The notes under the pieces: model-generated
What the model was told of the DNA's origin: nothing
What the model saw: only the letters and a program-made list of their open reading frames with translations
The model's database searches: none
Assembly (NCBI RefSeq): GCF_000223905.1
Contig: NC_015948.1
Coordinates: 310,001-374,000, forward strand
Length of the DNA: 64,000 nt
From: Haloarcula hispanica ATCC 33960
Lineage (GTDB): Archaea; Halobacteriota; Halobacteria; Halobacteriales; Haloarculaceae
Reading direction: 5' to 3'
Shown here: in pieces, positions 34,077 to 43,347 of the stretch
Layout of the letters: each line of letters opens with the position of its first letter
How positions within the stretch are numbered: position 1 is the stretch's first letter
Position numbers and translations under genes: made by a program

Positions 34077-35006
34077 TTACCAGGTCTGCTGCGGGGCCGA
34101 GCCGACAGTCCGCTGTGCGACTGTCTCCATGGTCCGGACCGCGAGACCCGGCCCACGCTTTTGATCGATATATGATAATACCGACTCCATCCGCTTGATC
34201 CCCGCGTCGTTGATGAGATTGTTTGGATGAAGCCAGAGGTGGAAGATTCCATCACCACCGTCGACCTGATCGACCCCTCGCTGGACCATTTTGACAACGG
34301 GGTCAGCCCACAGTGTCTCTGTTATCTGGCGAGCCCATCCTTCGAAGCAAAACAGTAACAGCGACGCCGGGATCTCAACGAGTCCATGCTCGTCGACACG
34401 AGGATGGACAATGGGCGGCGTAATTCCTAGCGGCGAGCCACTGACGGCCCGAACCAGTGGCGTCAATCGATTGTCGGTGTGCCAGCACGGTGGTTGCCGC
34501 CCACGGTAACAACGAAAACCCGATCTCGCAAGGACATCGCGATGTGCAACACGGTTACGTGGGAACACGAAACTGGACAACTCAATTCCGCAACGGTCGG
34601 CGAGCTTGTGACACCGCCCCAATTCGGCCGCCGCAACAGACTTCGAGGCCCTGCTAGACTGGAAATTAACGTGCGAAAAGGAATGACAAGCGATTTCGTG
34701 GTCGACTGTCGCGTCGGCAACTGTGTCAATGAGATCCGGCGCGCACCACAGTTCCTCATGCTCTGAGGGCCGTTCTCTGTCAAACCACGCCGCATTGAGC
34801 GGGTGGTTCGGGTGTCGACCATCACAGTCTTCAAGGAACAAGTGGCCAACGACCGCCCAAGTGGCGGGAAGATCATACTTTTCAAACAGGTCCAACAACT
34901 CTAGCCACATCTCTCGGGCGCGCGCGAGTCGTCGCTCTGGTAAGACCGGGAAATCGACAAACCCCCATGCGAGTTCGGCGTCCAGCGAAATGACGACGGT
35001 CCCCAT
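34077..35006 (-). CDS. Polysaccharide deacetylase family protein
   Basis: A 309-residue NodB-fold protein. VVISLDAELAWGF holds the first catalytic Asp, and HEIACHSFSHVNF is the HxxxH metal motif. WAVVGHLFLEDC and HLWLHPNNL match other conserved blocks. It likely removes acetyl groups from N-acetyl sugars of the surface polysaccharide. The exact start is unclear: ATG 35006 (MGTVVIS) starts at the domain edge, while ATG 35084 would add 26 residues and overlap the upstream gene by 23 bases. No signal peptide is visible, so it may act on cytosolic or lipid-linked precursors. Confidence 0.8.
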   Translation of the reverse strand: MGTVVISLDAELAWGFVDFPVLPERRLARAREMWLELLDLFEKYDLPATWAVVGHLFLEDCDGRHPNHPLNAAWFDRERPSEHEELWCAPDLIDTVADATVDHEIACHSFSHVNFQSSRASKSVAAAELGRCHKLADRCGIELSSFVFPRNRVAHRDVLARSGFRCYRGRQPPCWHTDNRLTPLVRAVSGSPLGITPPIVHPRVDEHGLVEIPASLLLFCFEGWARQITETLWADPVVKMVQRGVDQVDGGDGIFHLWLHPNNLINDAGIKRMESVLSYIDQKRGPGLAVRTMETVAQRTVGSAPQQTW

Positions 35007-35061
35007 CGATTGGGTGTCTTCAGGATCTAGGGTGTTAGTAACGTTCTCCTTAGAGTACTTT

Positions 35062-36786
35062 TTAGCGCCGTGGACACCCCACATCGCCGTCAGGAATGTT
35101 CTGTCCGTAGTGGTTGTTCCCGAAATGAAGGTTTGTTAATGATTCGACATGTGGCTGGATGACTGCTTCGTTACCCCGACCCGCCGATGGCTGCTTTGGG
35201 TTGTAAAACCAGTTGTGGTGGATCTCACCACGGTCTTCGGGGACGCCACGGATGCTGACGTGCGTTCCCGGTTCCTCAGGATGTTGACCAACGTGTCGGA
35301 GGGGCGTGAAGGTGTTATGATGGATCAGCAGCGTCGTTCCACCCGGCTGATGTGTTCCGACCTGGTAGGATGGTGTTTCGGTGCCGCCAAAGTGATTGTA
35401 TCGGACCTCGTATCCGGCCTCCCCGGTCCCACTCGCAACAGAATGGCGATTAAAGTTGAATCTGTTGTACTCTATAAGCGTATTGTCCCCGTCTAAACAT
35501 TGGATACCGTAGCCCAGTCCGCCCATGGGGTTGTCGTGGATATGGCAGTGATGGATATGTGTCGACGTTCGGAGTTTGAGTGCTGCGTGGTTGAAACCCC
35601 ATAGCTCGGTGTTGTCGATTTCACAGCCTGCTCCCTCAACGGTGACGCCACTGGATACCGGGGTACCGTACTCGCGATATCCGGTTTCGGGTCCACTGAT
35701 CCGGAGTCCGGTCAATCGGACATCCTCGCTCAGGCCCATGAGGTGTTCATAATCGATGACGCCAGTGGAGATCTGGCCACCCGACGCGCCGTCGATACCA
35801 CGGTTAGAAGCGAGGGTTACTCCGGTAGGCACAGTTAGCCGGTCACTTCCGGTAACTGGTGAGGCATCAATGGTAGCGTCGCCAGCAACGTAGACAGTAT
35901 CGCCGCGGCCGGCAGCATCCAGTGCAGTAAGCAACTCGGAGAGTGTCTCGACTACGTAGTTGGCATCTGACTCAGGAACCGTGTTGGCATACCCGCTGCC
36001 ACCGCCGATCTCTGTAGCCGGATCTGGAGACCGCTCAAACGGCGAGAGGTCGATCTGCTTCCCATCAACGTATACCGCAGCGAACGGCTCAACGGGCCCG
36101 AAGTCGACAATCTCGCCGGAAAAGTAGTACTGGTCGCCGTAGCCGTTACCAGTATATCCGTCGATCGTCCAGGTGTCGTCGTCGTTACGGACGATGCTGT
36201 CATTGTCGTCAGCGGCGTTTTCCGTATCACCAGTACACGGAATCGGCTCACCCGTCGTCGTCAGTTCGTAATCGAGTTCAGAAGGGTCTTCCGTGGTCTG
36301 TATCTCAACGACGTGGTCAGCAGGCGCAACTACCTCCGAGACTGTCACTACCGCTCCGTCCAGCCGGATTTCGTAGTTCCCACTGGCATTGAAACCGGTA
36401 ACGATACCGTTGATCTCGTAGCTATCGCCGAATCCATTGCCTGTCCGCCCAATTGCAGTCCACGTTTCGTCGTCGTTTTTCGCCACGCTATCGTTGGCCT
36501 CTGCTGCGTTCTCGCCGTCATTTACCGGGACGATCTCGCCTGTTGTAGTGAACTCGTAGCGCACGTCAAGGGAGCCAGTCTCGCTTTGCTGATCCGTTGA
36601 AATTATTTCGAGAGTACGAGAAGATGGCATTCCAAGTCCATTCGGAATCATCGGTACTGTACTTGCAGCCAGTATGCCTCCCAGTAGCTGCCTTCGTGTC
36701 AGTAGTGACCGTCCCTCTTTGGTGGAGTCCGCACTAGAACTGGCCCCATCATAACTGTGGGGTAGTATGTAATCCTTTTCGACCAT
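35062..36786 (-). CDS. Tat-exported right-handed beta-helix protein with N-terminal tandem repeat
   Basis: A 574-residue exported protein. A Tat signal (SLLTRRQLLGGILAAS, near residue 30) follows a short N-terminal extension. Residues about 75-250 hold two tandem copies of an 80-residue beta domain with shared blocks (EFTTTGEIVPV/ELTTTGEPIPC; DDETWTAIGRTGNGFGD/DDDTWTIDGYTGNGYGD). From about 270 on is a pectate-lyase-like parallel beta-helix (VVETLSELLTALDAAG, GVTVEGAGCEIDNTELWG, HHCHIHDNPMGG, HHNTF, HHNWFYN). It probably binds or cleaves a polysaccharide outside the cell. It has its own TATA-like promoter (ctttattcc). Confidence 0.8.
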   Translation of the reverse strand: MVEKDYILPHSYDGASSSADSTKEGRSLLTRRQLLGGILAASTVPMIPNGLGMPSSRTLEIISTDQQSETGSLDVRYEFTTTGEIVPVNDGENAAEANDSVAKNDDETWTAIGRTGNGFGDSYEINGIVTGFNASGNYEIRLDGAVVTVSEVVAPADHVVEIQTTEDPSELDYELTTTGEPIPCTGDTENAADDNDSIVRNDDDTWTIDGYTGNGYGDQYYFSGEIVDFGPVEPFAAVYVDGKQIDLSPFERSPDPATEIGGGSGYANTVPESDANYVVETLSELLTALDAAGRGDTVYVAGDATIDASPVTGSDRLTVPTGVTLASNRGIDGASGGQISTGVIDYEHLMGLSEDVRLTGLRISGPETGYREYGTPVSSGVTVEGAGCEIDNTELWGFNHAALKLRTSTHIHHCHIHDNPMGGLGYGIQCLDGDNTLIEYNRFNFNRHSVASGTGEAGYEVRYNHFGGTETPSYQVGTHQPGGTTLLIHHNTFTPLRHVGQHPEEPGTHVSIRGVPEDRGEIHHNWFYNPKQPSAGRGNEAVIQPHVESLTNLHFGNNHYGQNIPDGDVGCPRR

Positions 36787-36887
36787 TCAGGAGTACATTA
36801 CTAATAATGGAATAAAGCGTAATTACGACTACCGCATCTTTCGAGGCCAAGTAACTACCAGTTACGATTCAGTTGGCAGGAACAGAT

Positions 36888-38210
36888 TCAGACAGTAAGC
36901 CGAACCTTCCGCACGGATGAGTCGATAAGAGACAGCGGCTCGCCGGGAACCTGAATGGTTGAGTCGGTTATTAGGCACTCGTCTGCACTGGTGAACCTAA
37001 CTCCATCGCGCCCCGCTCCCGACTGCTTGATTACGCAGTCCCGCAGTACTGTTCTGTCTCGATCAGCGATAACAACGGCAGCACCGTCGGCTGCGTCGCC
37101 AGTCACACTAACGTTCTGGAGAGTAAGTGGTGCCCCGGTGCCGCCACTGTCCCCACTGATGGCCCTGACCGCATTGTACTCGTCTTTGTCGACGTGGATC
37201 GTCGTGTTGCGAAGGGTTGCAGAGTCGTGGTCGGGGTGATAGACGATAGCACCGAATCCGGGGCCTGCGTCACTAGTGATAGTGATATCACAGTCGCTGA
37301 TGAACTGCCCGGACTGGGCACGTAGCCTGATGCCGCGGACGTTTAGCTTCTCCAGTGACGGGTACGGTGGTACCGAATCGACGCGAACCGTGACTCCGTA
37401 AGCCGTCGATCCGGTCGATCCCAGCCGAACGTTAGCGATGTTGTTATTTGCGTACAGACCCCCTCTGACGTGTACAACGCCGTCCCGACCCGTATAGTTC
37501 CGACTGCTTCGGCCCGGTGCGGAGGCGTAGAGTCCGTTATTGGGGAAGTTAGCGACAGTGCAGTTCTCGAACCGAAGTGTCCCGGCGTGGTTTTTACCGA
37601 CGAAGACACCAACACCGTTCCCCCCTTGATGTCCACCGTCGGGGGCAGAGACATCTCTCACAACCCCTGTCGAATCCGGGTCGCGCACGTCAAACCGGAA
37701 CCCGACATGTGGTGTCGTCCGGTCCTGATCCGGCAATTGACCACGGATTCTGAGGTCCTGAGCCAGAAAGTCACCATTAGCAATCACCCTCAGGGTGTTT
37801 CCGAATCCCGGCCGTGAAAAGTCAAATGTCAGTCCTTTTAAAAGAAGGTCTTCGATACCCTCGAACGTAATGAGTGAGCGCTGATCGCTGGCTGGTGTCG
37901 CGGGCTCAAACAAGACCTGCGCCTCGGGCTTCGCTCGTAGACCCAAGTTACGAACAGGGCCGACGTCGAGGGAGCCAAGACGGTACCTTCCCGCGGGGAA
38001 CTCGATGAGTGTATCATCATCGATGTACCCCTCGAGGACGTTGTCGATCCGTTCCGACCCATCGGGGTCTGCACCCGCTGCAATGGCGTTGACGACAGTG
38101 TCGAATCGCGACTGGGTCGTGACAGTCCCGGGGTAGCTAATACCGACTGTCAAGGCCGTAGCGGCGATCCCCTTAATAAATCTCCGCCGCGTCCGCTGAC
38201 CTCCATTCAT
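36888..38210 (-). CDS. Tat-exported parallel beta-helix protein
   Basis: A 440-residue exported protein. RTRRRFIKGIAATALTVGIS is a Tat signal, and the mature part is a right-handed parallel beta-helix (NAIAAGADPDGSERIDNVLEG start, then many short turns such as GLTFDFSRPGFGN, ENCTVANFPNNGLYAS, RDCVIKQSGAGRDGV). Folds of this kind include pectate lyases, alginate epimerases and glycan-tailoring enzymes, but I see no clear catalytic set. It is the first gene reading leftwards after the divergent glycosyltransferase and has a 14-base palindromic TATA region 22-35 bases upstream. Confidence 0.78.
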   Translation of the reverse strand: MNGGQRTRRRFIKGIAATALTVGISYPGTVTTQSRFDTVVNAIAAGADPDGSERIDNVLEGYIDDDTLIEFPAGRYRLGSLDVGPVRNLGLRAKPEAQVLFEPATPASDQRSLITFEGIEDLLLKGLTFDFSRPGFGNTLRVIANGDFLAQDLRIRGQLPDQDRTTPHVGFRFDVRDPDSTGVVRDVSAPDGGHQGGNGVGVFVGKNHAGTLRFENCTVANFPNNGLYASAPGRSSRNYTGRDGVVHVRGGLYANNNIANVRLGSTGSTAYGVTVRVDSVPPYPSLEKLNVRGIRLRAQSGQFISDCDITITSDAGPGFGAIVYHPDHDSATLRNTTIHVDKDEYNAVRAISGDSGGTGAPLTLQNVSVTGDAADGAAVVIADRDRTVLRDCVIKQSGAGRDGVRFTSADECLITDSTIQVPGEPLSLIDSSVRKVRLTV

Positions 38211-38231
38211 TGCTGCCTGTAGCCGTCTGAG

Positions 38232-38245
38232 GTATTATATAATAC
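38232..38245 (-). promoter_or_regulatory. Palindromic TATA region of beta-helix gene
   Basis: GTATTATATAATAC is a perfect 14-base palindrome centred about 28 bases before the ATG at 38210. It is the probable TATA box of a leaderless transcript. The symmetry may also let it serve the divergent glycosyltransferase or a regulator. Confidence 0.55.
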
Positions 38246-38423
38246 ACCCCTTACCATCGATAGGTCGGGTGGCTCTCGCTGCCTTCCCGTGCGGTCTCCG
38301 GGTTGTGTGCGCATAACTCCCCTTTACTTATGACCGTAACCGTAGACTTTCGGTGCAAATGATAGCAGGAACAATCACACGAGGCACTCGACCCGTACCG
38401 GTGGGTCTGTAACCCCTGAGCCG

Positions 38424-39632
38424 ATGGCACAGCGTCGCTCTCTCCTATTGATTCATCACCGCGATGTTAGGTCACCGTTCAGCGCGACTGTCCCACACTA
38501 CATCTCGACAAAGCTTGCAGCTACACACACTGTTCATGTCATCTGTAGCGCCGACAAAGACCACGATGCAGGCGGTACTGGTAACACGTCAGTCGTTTAC
38601 CATCCGATCCGAACCGGCAATACCCGCCTCGTTTCGACGATAGCGTTCTTCATCATCGCCACACTGTACGCGACCGTACTCGGGGCTCGGCATCGGTTCG
38701 ATGCCACCTATGGCTTCCAGAGAACCCTCGTTCAGGCATGGGTTGGCGCTATTGCTGGTGACTCGCGCTTTGTCGCTGGTCTTCAGGTGGTTCCGGTCCG
38801 ACAGAAGCGTGACTTTGTCATGTCTAGACAGGCAGATATGTCGCCCGCGGAGCGCCTCTCCGTCATGATCTGGGCAGGGTACGCCGCCGCAGTCAAAGTG
38901 GCTTTGCAGCGGTGTGATCAGGTCACCTGTTTGACTGAGGGGATCCGTCAAGTCACCGAACAGGAGTACGGGCTGGACCTCTCGTCGGCGACAGTCATCG
39001 GAATGGGCGTTGATACTGAGACGTTCGAGCCCGCTGACGGACGACAGACTGGTGACTCCTTCTCTAGACCACTGACCGTGACATACGTTGGATCGCTCGG
39101 CGCAGCCAGGGGGCTCCCACACGTTATTGAAGCGCTCGCAGAGTGTGGCGAGACGTTTGAGTTCCATATCGCGGGTGATGGCCAATCCGGTTACATCGAT
39201 GCAATGCAGGCAAAGGCTGCGAAGTTGGGAGTGGCTGACCAGATCGTCTGGTACGGACGAGTGCCCCACAGTGACGTCCCAGGGCTGTTGACCCGGACTG
39301 ACGTGGCCATTTCTCCGCTAGAGGATATCGAGTCGTATCGAATCAGTTACCCGGCGAAACTGCTCGAATACATGGCAGCCGGCGCAGTCGTCATGGCAAC
39401 AGATATTCCGCCACACCAGCGCCTGATTACGGACGGAGACAATGGGCTCCTGTACGATGGAACAGCAACGGGGCTTTGCTCGGCGATCGAGCAGTGTCTC
39501 GATGACCCGGCTCTTGCCGGTCAAATCGAGCGCACGGCCAGAGAAACTGCTGAGGCGCATGACTGGGACACTGTTGTCGACAAACACGCCGTAGCGCTGT
39601 TCCCAACTACGCCCAACCAAGCGACCCCATAG
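38424..39632 (+). CDS. Glycosyltransferase family 4 (lone + strand gene of the locus)
   Basis: A 402-residue GT-B glycosyltransferase. TVTYVGSLGAARGLPHVIEAL is the start of the donor domain, HIAGDGQSGYIDAM follows, and DVAISPLEDIESYRISYPAKLLEYMAAGAVVMATDIP carries the EX7E-type sugar-nucleotide site. A hydrophobic stretch (VSTIAFFIIATLYATVLG) in the N-terminal half may dip into the membrane. It converges on the flippase gene with a 26-base overlap of coding ends. It is the only gene of the locus on this strand; donor sugar unknown. Confidence 0.87.
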   Translation: MAQRRSLLLIHHRDVRSPFSATVPHYISTKLAATHTVHVICSADKDHDAGGTGNTSVVYHPIRTGNTRLVSTIAFFIIATLYATVLGARHRFDATYGFQRTLVQAWVGAIAGDSRFVAGLQVVPVRQKRDFVMSRQADMSPAERLSVMIWAGYAAAVKVALQRCDQVTCLTEGIRQVTEQEYGLDLSSATVIGMGVDTETFEPADGRQTGDSFSRPLTVTYVGSLGAARGLPHVIEALAECGETFEFHIAGDGQSGYIDAMQAKAAKLGVADQIVWYGRVPHSDVPGLLTRTDVAISPLEDIESYRISYPAKLLEYMAAGAVVMATDIPPHQRLITDGDNGLLYDGTATGLCSAIEQCLDDPALAGQIERTARETAEAHDWDTVVDKHAVALFPTTPNQATP

Positions 39633-41025
39633 CCTGCCGCAACTGGATTCGGATACCGGAGTTAGCCAACAACAGCCCGGCGTAACTCAACACGCCGACT
39701 CCGAGGCCAACGCTGAGACGAAGCCAGCCGGGATCGAAGGGACGAATCACCAGCGCAACCGTACCAGCCATCAGTGTCGCCGCGATAGCGCTCCAAACGA
39801 TTCGTTTACGGGGGAGTGGAATGCGGACGAACTGCCGCACGTAATAGATTGACACCACGGCGGCCGCCGCCGCGCTCAGAGTCGTTGCGACCGCTGCTCC
39901 ACGGATACCGAAAGACGGAATGAGCGCGAGATTAAGAACAACGTTCGCACTGATAGCGACGACACTGCCCCGGTAGCCCAGTTGCGGCGCATCCATTGCG
40001 TACAGTGCCGGACCGATAACAAGCTGTACTGACCGGAGGATCTTCTCTAGCATAAACACAACCAGCACAGGATAGCCCGCGGCAGCCGCGCTTCCGAAGA
40101 TAGTAGTCAAAAGATCGGGGCCAAGGACGACTGCACCGGCGAACGCTGGAATAGTCGCGTACAGCGACAGCTGAACCCAGGTTCGGAAGGCGTCTTCAAT
40201 GCGTTCAAACCGGTCCCGGTCGTGCCATCTTGAGATCTGTGGGAACAACGATGTGCGGATAGCGTTGGTCAACAGCAGCGCGACAGCGGCAACCCGCCAG
40301 GCGATTTCGTACACACCGACCAGTGATACCGGGACGAACAGACGGAGGATCGCCACGTCGATCCACTCGTAGACGATTCCGCTGACACTCCCGACGAACA
40401 GGTACCGCCCGAATCCAACGAGTGCGTGCGCCCGGTCCAGTCGAGGCCAGCCCACTCTGATATCGAGCCGTGCCATGGCTCCGAGCGCGGCCGCGAGGTC
40501 GCCCAGCACGAACCCGAGAACGAGGCCACTTGCACCCATTCCATTTACCACGAAAACGGCACCCGTTCCAACCCAGGTCAGCTTCCCGAATACTTTCACC
40601 GCTGCGTTACGCTCAACCTGGAATTCCCCCGCGAGCAGGCGCAGCGAAAGCTCTCGGACCTGTCTGATGACGAGGCCGGTGACCAGAATGGGTACAACGC
40701 CCGGAATGCCGATATACTGCTCAACATAGGAGGCAAATGCCACTAGACCGGCCAGCCACGGCAGCACCAGCAGTGTCTTGACGACGAGTGCCGTCCCGAG
40801 AACCTCGCCCATCGGGGCAGCAGCCGAAAGCTGTTTTTCAACCGCCTTCGAGATGCCCAGATCAGCGGGGATATTGAGCATCCCAATGACTGCCTGAAAA
40901 AGAAAGAACGACCCGATAGCCCCAGTGCCCATGGCTCGAGTGAACCCGGCAACCGCTGCAAACTCGATGATCGCGAGTGCGATATTTCCGGAGAATAACT
41001 TCAGGACGGCCGTTCTAACTTCCAT
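39607..41025 (-). CDS. Oligosaccharide flippase, Wzx/MATE-like
   Basis: A 472-residue integral membrane protein with about 12-14 helices, of the polysaccharide-biosynthesis (Wzx/RfbX) family. It begins VLKLFSGNIALAIIEFAAVAGF and continues with the charged-residue-in-helix pattern of flippases, such as FQAVIGMLNIPADLGISKAVEKQ and TNAIRTSLFPQISRWHDRD. It would move the polyprenyl-linked glycan across the membrane after assembly. Its 3' end overlaps the + strand glycosyltransferase. A related role in N-glycan export (AglR-like) is possible. Confidence 0.88.
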   Translation of the reverse strand: MEVRTAVLKLFSGNIALAIIEFAAVAGFTRAMGTGAIGSFFLFQAVIGMLNIPADLGISKAVEKQLSAAAPMGEVLGTALVVKTLLVLPWLAGLVAFASYVEQYIGIPGVVPILVTGLVIRQVRELSLRLLAGEFQVERNAAVKVFGKLTWVGTGAVFVVNGMGASGLVLGFVLGDLAAALGAMARLDIRVGWPRLDRAHALVGFGRYLFVGSVSGIVYEWIDVAILRLFVPVSLVGVYEIAWRVAAVALLLTNAIRTSLFPQISRWHDRDRFERIEDAFRTWVQLSLYATIPAFAGAVVLGPDLLTTIFGSAAAAGYPVLVVFMLEKILRSVQLVIGPALYAMDAPQLGYRGSVVAISANVVLNLALIPSFGIRGAAVATTLSAAAAAVVSIYYVRQFVRIPLPRKRIVWSAIAATLMAGTVALVIRPFDPGWLRLSVGLGVGVLSYAGLLLANSGIRIQLRQAMGSLGWA

Positions 41026-41153
41026 ATAGCAACACCAGTACCTCGTGGACTGCGCTGGTATCCATTTGTTAGCAGGGGATTATCTAGCTATAGCAAGGCG
41101 TACCGCGATTGAAACCGATGCATACCGACGGGATAGACGGTGCCTGTATCGGT

Positions 41154-42209
41154 TCAATCGTTACCACCAGTTCGGATAAGCTCGACCATGTGCTCCGTTA
41201 CGTCACGCTGCTGTGCCAGGAGCCGCTTACGTTCGCGCTCCCAGCGCTCCGCGTCGTCGTCAGACAGCAGAGAGTCGGCCCGGTCGATGGCCGCTGTCCC
41301 ATCTGTATACGAGTACAACAGCTCCCGCTCCTCCAGTTCGAGGAAATTGTGCATATCGTTGTCTCCGACGACGGAATTTATTCGGATAGCTGGTGTCCCC
41401 AGCAGGGCAGCCTCAGTTGGCATCGTCTGTGAATCACCGATATAGAGGTCGGCAAAGTAGAGGAGGTCATGGACCAGATGCGGCGGGACAGCGAGCTGAT
41501 GCCGGTCGTACTCTGTCGGCAAGTCCCCCTCACAGGTAATATACACCTCGCCCCGATCACATAGCTGCTCAACGAGCTGTGACCTGGCGTCCGTGTCGAG
41601 TCCCTTTTCACCGATATCGTGGTACGCATCCCAGCCCGCCAGTCTGACCACGGTGTAGGTCGCATCTGGGTTGACACCGTGGGCTCGTAGACGCTCTGGG
41701 TCCGGCTTGAACCGGTCGGGGTGGAGGTACGCTAGCTCCTGGAACCCGACCGTGTGTGACTGTCCAAAGGGAACGTGAAAGTCCATCCCCGGTGGCGAAC
41801 AGATATCGTCGACGAATGGGAGCGTGAGTCCGTGATACAGCAGCCGAACCGTCCGCGGGCGAAGGACTGTGTCCATGTACACAAGGTTCCGACAGCCAAG
41901 CGCAGTGGCGACGTGGACCGCTGGCGGGGCCAACCGCGCGACGATTACGGAGGGATCAAACTCACGGGCCAAGTTGTAGAGCCGCCGCTCTCGCTTCGCA
42001 AGCTCGGCTGTCAGCTCCACTAGCCCGTCGCTTTCGGTGGTAAGTGTGACGTAGTCCAGTCCCTCGGCCGAGAGCAGGTCAACCGTCATCTCCTTCTCGC
42101 GAGCAGCCACGAGCGTCTCGAAGCCCTCTGCTTCGAGCTCCCGGGCGGCATATTTGAAAAGATGGACCTGTGCGGGATGATTGACGCTGAACAGGACTCG
42201 TTCACTCAT
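41154..42209 (-). CDS. DUF354 family protein (GT-B-like)
   Basis: A 351-residue protein of DUF354, related to glycosyltransferase GT-B folds. ILFSVNHPAQVHLFKYAAREL-type start (here MSERVLFSVNHPAQVHLFKY), the middle LGCRNLVYMDTVLRPR, and the C-terminal YIGDSQTMPTEAALLGTPAIRINSVVG are the signature elements. The last resembles the nucleotide-sugar pocket of epimerases/glycosyltransferases. DUF354 genes frequently sit in archaeal surface-glycan clusters. Exact reaction unknown. Confidence 0.82.
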   Translation of the reverse strand: MSERVLFSVNHPAQVHLFKYAARELEAEGFETLVAAREKEMTVDLLSAEGLDYVTLTTESDGLVELTAELAKRERRLYNLAREFDPSVIVARLAPPAVHVATALGCRNLVYMDTVLRPRTVRLLYHGLTLPFVDDICSPPGMDFHVPFGQSHTVGFQELAYLHPDRFKPDPERLRAHGVNPDATYTVVRLAGWDAYHDIGEKGLDTDARSQLVEQLCDRGEVYITCEGDLPTEYDRHQLAVPPHLVHDLLYFADLYIGDSQTMPTEAALLGTPAIRINSVVGDNDMHNFLELEERELLYSYTDGTAAIDRADSLLSDDDAERWERERKRLLAQQRDVTEHMVELIRTGGND

Positions 42210-42360
42210 CGGCTGTCTCTCGTCGACGTTGCAGTTTCAGAACTGGGTCCCTCGTGGGCCAGTATCCATCGGTGCATAAGATCTAGTATTCCTGCAAGCG
42301 ATGGCCAGTAATTTATACTCGAATTAGCTGTCGAGAGTCCGAGGCTATACGCGGATGGGG

Positions 42361-43341
42361 TCATGGTAATCGTACCTCGACAGGGACAGACACCACTCTG
42401 AGTGCATTGTCCCGCGTGGGTGTTTCCGGGGCTTGTCCCTCATACAGGAGCACGACGACGGTGCCGTTGCCCGACGGTCCATCGAGTTGCACGCTCACGT
42501 CGTCCGTTACCGGGATCGACGGTCGAGCGGTAACAGACGTCCGCTGCCTGACTGACCAGGAACCGGAGCCGTTCCCCGACTGGCGCTCAAATCCGACAAC
42601 GTACGTGTACTCTTGGGACGTATCGCCGTGGTGTTCGATTTGGACTGTGTAGTTACCCGTATCACCCGGGAAATAGACGCCCTGGTAGCCTTCGATGGTC
42701 ACATTTCCTGCAGCGTTCTCAGTTCCGATTGCGAGTTCGGCGTTCGCCGTTGCTCCGTTTCCATCGAGAACCACTACGCCAGCGACGGTGACCAGTACCA
42801 CTGCAACGACGGCGGCCAAAACCGGTAACACGTCGATACGTGACTCGATGCCGAGCACTTCGCGTCCAATCCCGCCGTCCACCGGCGGCTCCCAGCCTGT
42901 AACAGTCCGCCGGCCCGCAGCGACGGCACAGCACCCAACTGTCACGGTAGCGGCGACAGCACAGATCAGCGAGAGGCGAATCCGAGTCACCATCGAGAGG
43001 CCATACAACACCATCGGAAGTCCCGATGCGCTTGCGACAACTGCGAGTGTCACACGTTCGACCGGGACAAGCCCGTTTAGCCGGTTACGAGGTCGCGTAG
43101 GCGGGGCTCGGCTATCGCTTGTGACTGATTTGACAGTCAAGCTTGGGAAGATCGCAGCGACCAGAGCATATCCCGGCGCGAACAGCAACACTGGCAGGGC
43201 AACGGGGATCCGTGCCGTCGGTCCCAGCCATCCCGGAGACTGCAACACCGAAGCCACCACGGTCGTATAGCTGGCGACGAGTAGCAAATCGGCGTACGGC
43301 CCCGTCCGGTGTAGCAGCCGGTTACACAGTGAGTGAATCAT
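42361..43341 (-). CDS. DUF1616 family membrane protein
   Basis: A 326-residue protein with four or five membrane helices in the first 200 residues (for example LPVLLFAPGYALVAAIFPSL, conserved in DUF1616, and VLPVLAAVVAVVLVTVAGVVVL) and an extracellular C-terminal beta-rich domain with several sequons (NVT, NYT, NGS, NGT). DUF1616 proteins accompany archaeal glycosylation and sortase-related loci, but their function is unknown. It lies directly after the GT-C-like gene (6-base gap), so the two are cotranscribed. Confidence 0.82.
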   Translation of the reverse strand: MIHSLCNRLLHRTGPYADLLLVASYTTVVASVLQSPGWLGPTARIPVALPVLLFAPGYALVAAIFPSLTVKSVTSDSRAPPTRPRNRLNGLVPVERVTLAVVASASGLPMVLYGLSMVTRIRLSLICAVAATVTVGCCAVAAGRRTVTGWEPPVDGGIGREVLGIESRIDVLPVLAAVVAVVLVTVAGVVVLDGNGATANAELAIGTENAAGNVTIEGYQGVYFPGDTGNYTVQIEHHGDTSQEYTYVVGFERQSGNGSGSWSVRQRTSVTARPSIPVTDDVSVQLDGPSGNGTVVVLLYEGQAPETPTRDNALRVVSVPVEVRLP

Positions 43342-43347
43342 CGGTAG

